This document shows, piece by piece, positions 1 through 5,015 of a stretch of 5,015 nucleotides of DNA. A program made the position numbers and the translations under genes. The stretch lies in the NCBI GenBank assembly GCA_018224455.1, contig JAGTUY010000486.1, positions 1 to 5,015 on the forward strand. Reading direction: 5' to 3'. The DNA comes from Desulfosarcina sp. Lineage in GTDB: Bacteria; Desulfobacterota; Desulfobacteria; Desulfobacterales; Desulfosarcinaceae. The notes under the pieces are model-generated. The model was not told the origin of the DNA and did no database searches. It was given only the letters and a program-made list of their open reading frames with translations. Numbering within the stretch: the first letter of the stretch is position 1; each line of letters opens with the position of its first letter.

Positions 1-14
1 CACCCTAATTGTTT

Positions 15-34
15 TTGTAGTAGTCTTGTAGTAG
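15..34. repeat. Tandem 9-base direct repeat TTGTAGTAG
   Basis: TTGTAGTAG occurs at 15-23 and again, identical, at 26-34, separated by TC (period 11). It lies downstream of the selC 3' end in bases 1-83, which otherwise hold no recognisable gene. It is short and could be chance. Confidence 0.4.
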
Positions 35-65
35 GATTTCGGGCTTGATTAGTAAGGTAAGTAAC

Positions 66-83
66 TGAAAAAGAATAAAAAAA
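66..83 (-). terminator. U-rich trailer after selC, possible terminator
   Basis: Directly after the encoded CCA, the minus-strand transcript runs into seven consecutive T (77-83), then ATTC and five more T (68-72). No separate hairpin precedes it, so termination would have to use the tRNA acceptor/T-arm helix as the stem, or be Rho-dependent. The U tract could equally be only a 3' trailer trimmed by exonucleases. Confidence 0.3.
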
Positions 84-181
84 TGGCGGAAGTGCATGGG
101 AATCGAACCCACCCGGGACGGTATTAGCGCCCCACACCGGATTTGAAGTCCGGGAGCCTCACCAGTAAGCTGCGCACTTCC
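84..181 (-). tRNA. selC: Selenocysteine tRNA, tRNA-Sec (anticodon UCA)
   Basis: Read on the minus strand, this is a full bacterial-type tRNA-Sec of 98 nt including an encoded CCA (84-86). The acceptor stem is 8 bp (174-181 with 88-95), one longer than in normal tRNAs, and the T stem is 5 bp with loop TTCGATT. The anticodon stem CCGGA/TCCGG closes the loop CTTCAAA, with anticodon TCA at 144-146. The long variable arm has a 6-bp stem, GGGGCG with CGTCCC including one G-U pair. The D arm (AGCTT/AGGCT) is followed by GACTTCAAAT, as in E. coli selC. The family is charged with serine by SerRS, converted to selenocysteyl-tRNA by SelA using selenophosphate, and carried by SelB to UGA codons that have a SECIS element. 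Its presence implies that the genome encodes selenoproteins. It is transcribed divergently from larC. Confidence 0.97.
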
Positions 182-195
182 TCGTGATTGGGCCT

Positions 196-224
196 TTTAT
201 GTATAAAAATACGTGTTTTGTCAA
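196..224 (-). promoter_or_regulatory. Putative sigma-70 promoter of selC
   Basis: On the minus strand a perfect -35 box TTGACA (219-224) is followed by a 17-base spacer and a -10-like CATAAA (196-201, 4 of 6 matches to TATAAT). The -10 box ends about 14 bases before the mature 5' end of the tRNA, which suits a short 5' leader removed by RNase P. The -35 box is strong and the -10 box weak. The position is plausible but no start site is shown. Confidence 0.55.
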
Positions 225-235
225 TGGTTTTATAC
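201..235. repeat. 8-base inverted repeat between selC and larC
   Basis: GTATAAAA (201-208) and TTTTATAC (228-235) are perfect reverse complements separated by 19 bases. The symmetric element lies in the middle of the 63-base divergent gap and encloses the selC -35 box (219-224). It may be an operator-like site, or simply two AT-rich promoter-like elements facing opposite ways. Confidence 0.4.
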
Positions 236-244
236 GGATACTGA

Positions 245-1426
245 ATGATGCACGCGCATTTTGACTGCTTTTCCGGAATCAGTGGCGACATGGTCCTCGG
301 TGCCTTCGTGGACATGGGGGTCTCCACGCAATGGCTGACGGAGATGATTCGCGGCCTTTCAATCGGCGATGTGGAAATCGTCGCCCGTGACGTGAAAAAA
401 CACGGCATTGGCGCCAAAAAAATAACCGTTTTAGAAAACGATGCATCGCCTGCCAGAAATTATCGGGACATTATCAACATCATTCAAGACGCAAGATTGG
501 GTGACCGGGTCAAAAATACTGCCGTCGACATTTTCAGCCGCATTGCCGATGCGGAGGCACGGGTTCATCGATGCGAAAAAGACGACGTTCATTTCCATGA
601 AGTCGGCGCGGTGGACAGCATCGTCGATGTCGTGGGGGCGGCCTTGTGTCTCGACCATTTAAACATCGACACCGTATCCGCATCCCCGTTGCCGTTAGGC
701 CGCGGGTTAGTGGATTGTGCCCACGGCAAGCTGCCCGTTCCGGCACCGGCCACCCTTGAGATCGTCAAGGGCATACCTGTCTATGGCGGAACTGCCGACG
801 GGGAACTGGTTACGCCGACCGGTGCGGGAATCATTGCATCACTGGCAGAAAAATTCGGACCGATTCCCGATATGCAAATCGATCGCATCGGCTACGGCAG
901 CGGTTCCAGGGAATGCCGGGACCTGCCCAACTTGTTGCGGGTGTTTGTCGGCAAGAAAATAGAAGCGACCACCGGTTCGGGCCATGACGACGTGGTTGTG
1001 GTGGAAACCAACATCGATGACATGAATCCGGAGCTATACGGCTACCTGATGGAAAAGCTGTTCACCGATGGCGCCCTGGATGTCTCGTATACGTCGGTGC
1101 AGATGAAAAAGAATCGGCCGGGAACAAAGGTTGAGGTGCTGTGTTCGCCCGAGAAAAGGGCCGATATTGCCCGGTGTCTGTTTGCCGAGACATCCACCAT
1201 TGGTCTTCGCTACCGTCTGGTTCACCGGCAAACGCTAAGCCGATCCGTATGCCAGGTGACGACTAATTTGGGTGAAATCCAGGTCAAATGCACGACGGAT
1301 CCGGATGGCAGGAAACACTGTGCGCCGGAATATGAGGCCTGCCGGAAAATTGCGCTTAAAAATAAGGTGCCGCTAAAAAGGGTTTATGAAGCAGCGGCCA
1401 AGGCCGGTAAGGATGGGAATCGTTAA
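245..1426 (+). CDS. larC: LarC, nickel-pincer cofactor biosynthesis protein (nickel insertion)
   Basis: A 393-residue cytoplasmic protein of the LarC (former DUF111) family. LarC inserts nickel, using CTP, into pyridinium-3,5-bisthiocarboxylic acid mononucleotide. This is the last step in making the nickel-pincer nucleotide cofactor of lactate racemase (LarA) and related enzymes. Visible motifs are HFDCFSGISGDM at 5-16, HFHEVGAVDSIVD at 116-128, ETNIDDMNPE at 254-263, MKKNRPGTKVEVLC in the C-terminal half, and EYEACRKIA from 362. Length matches full-length LarC. It is one uninterrupted frame, unlike Lactobacillus plantarum, where larC1 and larC2 are joined by a programmed frameshift. Start: two adjacent ATGs (245 and 248) directly follow an in-frame TGA (242-244), so the protein cannot extend upstream; the ribosome site is weak (GGA at 236-238). 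The stop overlaps the pgpA start. No larA, larB or larE is in the window, so the client enzyme is unknown. Confidence 0.95.
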   Translation: MMHAHFDCFSGISGDMVLGAFVDMGVSTQWLTEMIRGLSIGDVEIVARDVKKHGIGAKKITVLENDASPARNYRDIINIIQDARLGDRVKNTAVDIFSRIADAEARVHRCEKDDVHFHEVGAVDSIVDVVGAALCLDHLNIDTVSASPLPLGRGLVDCAHGKLPVPAPATLEIVKGIPVYGGTADGELVTPTGAGIIASLAEKFGPIPDMQIDRIGYGSGSRECRDLPNLLRVFVGKKIEATTGSGHDDVVVVETNIDDMNPELYGYLMEKLFTDGALDVSYTSVQMKKNRPGTKVEVLCSPEKRADIARCLFAETSTIGLRYRLVHRQTLSRSVCQVTTNLGEIQVKCTTDPDGRKHCAPEYEACRKIALKNKVPLKRVYEAAAKAGKDGNR

Positions 1427-1887
1427 TGGTGACGTGGAAGCAAAAAGTGATAATCTTTCTGGCAACGGGAGGCTTGGTCGGTTTTGCCCCGGTGGCCCCG
1501 GGTACTTTCGGTTCTCTTGCGGCCTTGCCCCTATGCCTGTTGATTTCATCGATGCGGATCGGTCCTGCGTTGATCGTTGTGGTGGCGATGATCATGGTCT
1601 CGACGTGGATTGTCCATGCGGCTGAAAAAATAGAGGCGCAAAAAGACCCCAGCCAGGTGGTCCTTGACGAGATCTGCGGCATGGCCATCGCGCTGTTTGC
1701 GCTGCCATTCACGCCTTTTTTCATCATCGGGGAGTTTGCTTTGTTCCGGGTGTTTGATATATTAAAACCTTTTCCGATCCGATGGGTTGATAAAAAAGTC
1801 CCCGGCGGACCGGGGATCATGCTGGATGACATTATCGCCGGGATATTCGCCAATGGGGTAATACGGTTAGCAATTCATCTTTTATAA
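1426..1887 (+). CDS. pgpA: Phosphatidylglycerophosphatase A
   Basis: A 153-residue inner-membrane enzyme of the PgpA family. PgpA removes the phosphate from phosphatidylglycerol phosphate to give phosphatidylglycerol, feeding anionic phospholipid and cardiolipin synthesis. Family signatures are GGLVGFAPVAPGTFGSLAALP at 15-35, a DPSQVVLDEICGM stretch at 74-86 with acidic D81/E82, and FDILKPFPIRWVD at 110-122, then GGPGIMLDDIIAG at 127-139 with D134/D135, the likely metal-binding acidic residues. Hydrophobic stretches near 31-63, 86-107 and 136-153 fit a small polytopic membrane protein. Length is normal for the family. The start ATG shares its A with the larC stop (TAATG), which implies translational coupling; GGGA at 1415-1418 is a possible ribosome site. 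Confidence 0.95.
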   Translation: MVTWKQKVIIFLATGGLVGFAPVAPGTFGSLAALPLCLLISSMRIGPALIVVVAMIMVSTWIVHAAEKIEAQKDPSQVVLDEICGMAIALFALPFTPFFIIGEFALFRVFDILKPFPIRWVDKKVPGGPGIMLDDIIAGIFANGVIRLAIHLL

Positions 1888-1891
1888 ATAG

Positions 1892-1896
1892 AAAGG
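1892..1896 (+). promoter_or_regulatory. Ribosome binding site of lepB
   Basis: AAAGG lies 11 bases before the TTG at 1908. The spacing is longer than ideal. An in-frame ATT at 1905 would sit closer but is a very rare start. No other start lies between here and the membrane segment, so TTG 1908 is preferred. Confidence 0.5.
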
Positions 1897-1907
1897 TCGC
1901 CGCCATT

Positions 1908-2546
1908 TTGAAAAAGCCTGAAGAAGCCGACGCCGCACCCAAGAAAAAAGGTGCCTTGCGTGAAAATATCGAAGCGATCGTTTTCGCTGTCATCCTGGCG
2001 TTGTTCATCCGCACATTTGTGGTTCAGGCGTTTAAAATTCCCTCTGGATCGATGAAGGACACGCTTTTGATTGGCGATCATATTTTGGTCAATAAGTTCA
2101 TCTATGGCGTCAAAGCACCCTTTTTAAACAAAACGATCATTCCAATCAACGAACCTCAGCGGGACGACATCATCGTCTTTGAGTTTCCCGAGGATCCCAG
2201 TAAAGATTTCATCAAGCGGGTCGTCGGTCTCCCGGGAGACATCATCGAAATCCGCAATAAGAAGCTGTTCGTTAACGGTGATCCCGTTAAAAATAGCCAC
2301 GGCATCTATAAGGATCCCAAGATATTCGCCGCACGGACACAACCCAGAGATAACCTGGGGCCAATTAGCGTGCCGGATGGCAAGCTTTTCGTGATGGGTG
2401 ACAACCGCGATTTTTCATACGACAGCCGTTTCTGGGGGTTTGTTGACATGGTGGCGGTTAAGGGAAAGGCATTTATCATCTACTGGTCGTGGGACAAGGA
2501 AGATTTTGGTGTCCGTTGGAGCCGGTTGGGGCATTTGCTTGAATGA
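1908..2546 (+). CDS. lepB: Signal peptidase I
   Basis: A 212-residue membrane-bound serine protease of the S26 family. It removes signal peptides from proteins exported by Sec or Tat, at the outer face of the inner membrane. A charged, lysine-rich N-terminus (1-20) precedes one membrane segment at about 21-42. The catalytic box PSGSM gives nucleophile S48, and DFIKRVVGLPGD gives general base K103. Box E is GDNRDFSYDSRFWG at 164-177. With one N-terminal membrane segment and about 210 residues it is shorter than E. coli LepB and closer to the compact forms common elsewhere. It begins with TTG, 20 bases after pgpA, so co-transcription is likely. All catalytic residues are present. Confidence 0.96.
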   Translation: MKKPEEADAAPKKKGALRENIEAIVFAVILALFIRTFVVQAFKIPSGSMKDTLLIGDHILVNKFIYGVKAPFLNKTIIPINEPQRDDIIVFEFPEDPSKDFIKRVVGLPGDIIEIRNKKLFVNGDPVKNSHGIYKDPKIFAARTQPRDNLGPISVPDGKLFVMGDNRDFSYDSRFWGFVDMVAVKGKAFIIYWSWDKEDFGVRWSRLGHLLE

Positions 2547-2569
2547 GGTAATTTAGGGATTGTGGGATT

Positions 2570-2574
2570 AAGGA
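2570..2574 (+). promoter_or_regulatory. Ribosome binding site deciding the HepT-like gene start
   Basis: AAGGA stands 11 bases before ATG 2586. A GTG at 2562 is also in frame, but its nearest purine-rich tract (GAGG at 2545-2548) is 13 bases away, and the eight extra residues do not fit the family N-terminus. ATG 2586 is therefore preferred. Two copies of GGGATT (2556-2561 and 2564-2569) lie just upstream. Confidence 0.5.
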
Positions 2575-2585
2575 ATTCTACAATT

Positions 2586-3002
2586 ATGAAACATCAAGAT
2601 ATCCGTTGGGAACAGCGCTTGGCCAATTATTCCATGGCCTTGGCACAATTAACCAAAGCGGTTGATCTATCAGCACAGCGGCCCCTGTCTGAGCTCGAAC
2701 AACAGGGTCTTGTTCAGGCCTTCGAGTTTACTCATGAGCTCGCCTGGAATGTCATGAAGGACTACTTCGCATTCCAGGGGGACCCATCGATCACCGGTTC
2801 GCGTGATGCGGTTCGTGAATCCTTCAATAAAGGGCTCATTACGGATGGTGAAGGGTGGATGGAAATGATCAAGAGCCGCAACCAGAGTTCACACACTTAC
2901 AATCAGAAAGTGGCTGAAGCGATTGTCGACAAGGTTGTGACCCTGTATCAACCCCTGTTCCACGGTTTTTTGCTCCGGATGCAGGAGCTTCAGTCATCGT
3001 GA
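2586..3002 (+). CDS. HI0074-family nucleotidyltransferase substrate-binding protein (HepT-like)
   Basis: A 138-residue, mostly helical cytoplasmic protein of the HI0074 family (NTase_sub_bind), a relative of HepT and of the kanamycin nucleotidyltransferase C-terminal domain. The N-terminus MKHQDIRWEQRLANY and the FEFTHELAWNVMKDYF segment (46-61) are typical. The IKSRNQSSHTYN stretch (95-106) carries R98, H103 and Y105, which fit the RX4HXY motif of HepT toxins and HEPN ribonucleases. In HepT/MntA type VII toxin-antitoxin pairs, HepT is the RNase toxin and is silenced when its partner adds AMP to the tyrosine of this motif. HI0074-type proteins have also been described as the substrate-binding half of a split nucleotidyltransferase, so toxin activity is inferred, not shown. 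The stop overlaps the start of the next gene by four bases (GTGA), so the two are translated as a unit. Confidence 0.88.
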   Translation: MKHQDIRWEQRLANYSMALAQLTKAVDLSAQRPLSELEQQGLVQAFEFTHELAWNVMKDYFAFQGDPSITGSRDAVRESFNKGLITDGEGWMEMIKSRNQSSHTYNQKVAEAIVDKVVTLYQPLFHGFLLRMQELQSS

Positions 3003-3322
3003 CCGGCACGGGGCTTCCCGGGCCTGCTGTGGAAAAGATTTGCGGTATATTTCACGATTATCCGCGAATCCAACGGGTGATTCTTTATGGTTCTCGCGCC
3101 ATGGGAACGCACCGGCCTGGTTCGGATATCGATCTTTGCATCGAAGCGGAATCGTTGGGGCTGACCGAACTGTTGTCGATTGAAAACCGGATGGATGACT
3201 TGCTCCTTCCCTGGAAGCTGGATTTATCGCTGCTGCACCAAATAGACAATCCAGCGTTGCTGGAACACATTCGGCGGGTTGGCGTCATCTTCTGCCCGTC
3301 GCAAGATCGAGAAAGGCGTTAG
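2999..3322 (+). CDS. HI0073-type minimal nucleotidyltransferase (MntA-like)
   Basis: A 107-residue single-domain nucleotidyltransferase of the MNT class. The sequence VILYGSRAMGTHRPGSDIDL (27-46) fits the GSX10DXD motif: G31 S32, ten residues, then D43-I44-D45. A third acidic residue follows in WKLDLSLL (D75), completing the metal-binding triad expected for transfer of a nucleotide from NTP. In type VII systems this subunit is the antitoxin that AMPylates HepT; in HI0073/HI0074 it is the catalytic half of a two-chain enzyme. Start GTG 2999 overlaps the upstream stop and has GGAG (2984-2987) 11 bases ahead. An in-frame GTG at 3029 is possible but less well placed. The basic tail (QDRERR) is outside the fold. 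The active-site residues look intact. The substrate cannot be told from the sequence. Confidence 0.9.
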   Translation: MTGTGLPGPAVEKICGIFHDYPRIQRVILYGSRAMGTHRPGSDIDLCIEAESLGLTELLSIENRMDDLLLPWKLDLSLLHQIDNPALLEHIRRVGVIFCPSQDRERR

Positions 3323-3350
3323 TCGGCCAGGATCAGACGCCGGCGTCACT

Positions 3351-3370
3351 TGAAGACAGCGTGAAGTCAG
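3351..3370. repeat. Near-perfect direct repeat TGAAGWCAG upstream of the regulator
   Basis: TGAAGACAG (3351-3359) and TGAAGTCAG (3362-3370) match at 8 of 9 positions with an 11-base period, about one helical turn. They begin 100 bases before the regulator start and lie inside the possible weak hairpin described for this gap. They could be a tandem protein-binding site or chance. Confidence 0.3.
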
Positions 3371-3439
3371 TCGGCGGCAGGTTTTTGTCAGATTGGCGTA
3401 CCTGTTAGGTTCTCAGTGGATTTACCTTATTATACTGAC

Positions 3440-3443
3440 GGAG
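3440..3443 (+). promoter_or_regulatory. Ribosome binding site of the sigma-54 regulator
   Basis: GGAG sits 7 bases before ATG 3451, the ideal distance. This favours ATG 3451 over the in-frame TTG at 3448, which would add a single residue. Confidence 0.7.
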
Positions 3444-3450
3444 TTATTTG

Positions 3451-4842
3451 ATGGCTGACAACCAATACCGCGTCCTCGTTGTCGATGATGAACTAAGCAT
3501 GCGTGAACTCCTTGAATACATGCTTGAAAAGCAGGGGTATGGCGTCCTCGTCGCGGCCACCGGGAAAGAGGCGATTTCCAAAATAGAGAAGAATCCCTAC
3601 GATCTGTTGCTGTGCGATATCCGCTTGGGCGACATGACGGGGCTGGAGGTCCTCAAGGCATCCAAAAAGAAAAATCCGCAGGTCACGGTGATCATGATTT
3701 CCGCCTTTGCAACCACCGAAACGGCTGTGGAGGCAATGAATCAGGGCGCATTTGATTACGTTCCCAAACCGTTTGAAAATGAAGAACTGCTGCAGACGAT
3801 TGCCAATGCATTGGAACGCAAGACTCTGGAGATCGATAAACAAGCCATCGAAGACGAATTAAAGGAGAGCGTTCATTTCGGCAAAATCGTCGGCAACAGC
3901 CCGCGCATGCAGCATATTTACGAAATGATCCGCCAGGTGGCCAAAACGCGCACCAGCGTTTTAATTACCGGGGAGAGCGGCACCGGCAAAGAGCTGATCG
4001 CCAAAGCCATTCACGAGCAAAGCGACCGCGCGGACGAACCCTTCGTGACCATCAACTGCGGCGGCATCCCGGAAAACCTGCTTGAAAGCGAATTTTTCGG
4101 GCACCGCAAAGGGTCGTTTACCGGCGCCAGCTCAGACAAACAGGGGTTGATGGAAATTGCCCATAAAGGCACGCTCTTTTTGGATGAGATTGCCGAGTTG
4201 AGCCTTCCCATGCAGGTGAAGCTGCTCAGGGCCGTTCAGGAGCGCGTTTTCAGGCCGGTCGGCGGCACCAAGGATATTGCGGTGGACATCCGAATCATCT
4301 CCGCCACCAATAAGAAACTGGAAGACGAGGTCATCGAAGGCAAGTTTCGTGAAGACCTGTTCTATCGCCTGAATGTGATTGAAATCAAAATCCCGCCCTT
4401 GAGAGAACGCAAGGGCGACCTGTTGCCCCTGGCGCAGCATTTCCTGGAAAAGTATTCCCGGGAACTGGGCAAGCAGGTCACCAAATTTTCATCTTATGCC
4501 ATCGACCTGTTGAAGAAATATGATTTTCCGGGAAACATCCGTGAATTGGAAAACCTGATCGAAAGAAGCGTGGCGCTGTCCAACACCAATATCCTGCTGC
4601 CGGACAGTCTGGCCATGTCCATCCATAAAAAACGGTGGATCGAGGGGGTGCGCAACCGGCGGTTCGACGTCGATGAGGTTTCAAGGGGCGTGGCGCTGGA
4701 CAGCATCCTCGAAGAAATTGAAAGGGCCTATATTGAAAAGGCCATGGCGTGTGCCGACGGCAACAAGAACAAGGCGGCCGACCTGCTCGGCCTGAGTCTC
4801 AGGTCTTTCCGGTACCGGGTCGACAAACTCAACCCCAATTGA
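3451..4842 (+). CDS. Sigma-54-dependent response regulator, PilR-like (NtrC family)
   Basis: A 463-residue cytoplasmic transcription activator with the three NtrC-type parts. The receiver domain (about 5-120) has acidic D12/D13, phospho-acceptor D56, S84 and K106. The AAA+ domain (about 145-375) has Walker A GESGTGKE (174-181), the sigma-54 contact loop GSFTGA (221-226), Walker B GTLFLDE (240-246) and the arginine-finger region FREDLFYRLNV (299-309). A Fis-type helix-turn-helix ends the protein (NKNKAADLLGLSLRSFRYRVDKL). Family role: phosphorylated by a sensor kinase, it forms a ring and uses ATP to open sigma-54 RNA polymerase promoters. GSFTGA instead of the commoner GAFTGA, plus the LRSFRYRVDKL ending, resemble PilR, the activator of type IV pilin genes. 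Target genes and kinase are not in the window, so the PilR name is a subfamily guess. All catalytic residues are present. Confidence 0.94.
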   Translation: MADNQYRVLVVDDELSMRELLEYMLEKQGYGVLVAATGKEAISKIEKNPYDLLLCDIRLGDMTGLEVLKASKKKNPQVTVIMISAFATTETAVEAMNQGAFDYVPKPFENEELLQTIANALERKTLEIDKQAIEDELKESVHFGKIVGNSPRMQHIYEMIRQVAKTRTSVLITGESGTGKELIAKAIHEQSDRADEPFVTINCGGIPENLLESEFFGHRKGSFTGASSDKQGLMEIAHKGTLFLDEIAELSLPMQVKLLRAVQERVFRPVGGTKDIAVDIRIISATNKKLEDEVIEGKFREDLFYRLNVIEIKIPPLRERKGDLLPLAQHFLEKYSRELGKQVTKFSSYAIDLLKKYDFPGNIRELENLIERSVALSNTNILLPDSLAMSIHKKRWIEGVRNRRFDVDEVSRGVALDSILEEIERAYIEKAMACADGNKNKAADLLGLSLRSFRYRVDKLNPN

Positions 4843-5015
4843 TCGCTTATTACGCAATCCACCGACAATTAAAGCTTCGACAACCGTGTTATTATCGGTC
4901 CAGACCTGCCGGCAGACATCGTTCCCCCTTCCAACGATTCTCTTTCCAGTAGCCAACGCAGCCGCCGCAAAACGTCGTTATCGGGGCTCAAAAAATAAAT
5001 ATGTACACTAAAGTG
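4843..5015. other. Region after the regulator with an unexplained minus-strand open frame
   Basis: No gene is certain in these 173 bases and no clear terminator follows the regulator; the palindrome CTGCCGGCAG (4906-4915) lacks a T tract. On the minus strand one frame is open from the window edge at 5015 to a TAA at 4869-4871 (48 residues), including the protein-like run DNDVLRRLRWLLERESLEGG. If real, it would be the C-terminal end of a gene convergent with the regulator, or a small gene using TTG 4991. I do not recognise it. An ATG at 5001 on the plus strand is too close to the edge to judge and has no ribosome site. Confidence 0.35.

Larger units (their letters stand above)
3323..3450. other. 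Intergenic region before the sigma-54 regulator
   Basis: These 128 bases hold no supportable gene. They contain a 12-base palindrome GACGCCGGCGTC (3336-3347). A weak GC helix is possible, CGCCGGC (3338-3344) with GTCGGCG (3370-3376), followed after five bases by five T (3382-3386). This might be a poor terminator for the nucleotidyltransferase pair. -10-like hexamers TATTAT (3428-3433) and TATACT (3431-3436) precede the regulator, but I see no convincing -35 box and no sigma-54 GG/GC element. Confidence 0.5.

Noticed and set aside
1..48. Plus-strand open frame from the left edge ending at TGA 46-48, considered as the tail of an upstream gene.
   Set aside because: It is only 15 codons long with no recognisable content, so it cannot be told from chance.
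224..244. Short upstream frame (ATG 224 to TGA 242, MVLYGY) that could extend LarC if the TGA were read as selenocysteine, suggested by the nearby selC gene.
   Set aside because: The family N-terminus starts right after the TGA, no SECIS-like hairpin is evident downstream, and the ATG at 224 has no ribosome site.
416..422. Run of seven A inside larC, considered as a slippery site because some larC genes use a programmed frameshift.
   Set aside because: The frame continues unbroken to a full-length LarC, so no frameshift is needed.
1356..1853. Long minus-strand open frame opposite pgpA (165 codons), and similar minus-strand frames opposite larC, lepB and the regulator.
   Set aside because: They lie antisense to well-conserved genes, their translations resemble no family I know, and they lack ribosome sites.
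3394..3409. TGGCGTACCTGTTAGG considered as a sigma-54 promoter for the regulator.
   Set aside because: It lacks the GC at the -12 position with the required spacing from the -24 GG.
4906..4915. Palindrome CTGCCGGCAG considered as the terminator of the regulator gene.
   Set aside because: It has almost no loop and no following T tract on either strand.
4681..4956. Minus-strand open frame of 91 codons overlapping the end of the regulator gene.
   Set aside because: Most of it is antisense to the conserved helix-turn-helix coding region, and it starts at a TTG without a suitable ribosome site.

Overview
The window looks like chromosomal DNA from a Gram-negative, probably anaerobic bacterium. 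My best guess is a Desulfobacterota (former Deltaproteobacteria) member related to the sulfate reducers. This is an inference from the gene set (a selenocysteine tRNA, a nickel-pincer cofactor enzyme, a PilR-like sigma-54 activator) and from moderate GC content; nothing in the sequence names a species.

Layout: bases 1-83 hold no recognisable gene. A complete selenocysteine tRNA gene (selC) lies at 84-181 on the minus strand. It diverges across a short AT-rich gap (182-244) from a plus-strand cluster that fills the rest of the window: larC (245-1426), pgpA (1426-1887, sharing one base with larC), lepB (1908-2546, TTG start), a two-gene HI0074/HI0073-type (HepT/MNT) nucleotidyltransferase module (2586-3002 and 2999-3322, overlapping by 4 bases), a 128-base gap, and a PilR/NtrC-family sigma-54 response regulator (3451-4842). 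The last 173 bases hold no certain gene, but one minus-strand frame stays open to the window edge.

How the genes fit together: larC, pgpA and lepB are packed like an operon but serve separate jobs: making the nickel-pincer nucleotide cofactor, phospholipid synthesis and signal-peptide removal. The nucleotidyltransferase module sits only 39 bases after lepB and looks like an accessory cassette of the type VII toxin-antitoxin fold class. The regulator has its own ribosome binding site and all the parts needed to be phosphorylated and to activate sigma-54 RNA polymerase, but no histidine kinase lies beside it here. selC shows that the organism decodes UGA as selenocysteine; no selenoprotein is evident in the window.

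I found no clear undescribed system. The items most worth a second look are the intact HepT/MNT pair, the kinase-less regulator behind it, the inverted repeat between selC and larC, and the unexplained open frame at the right edge.
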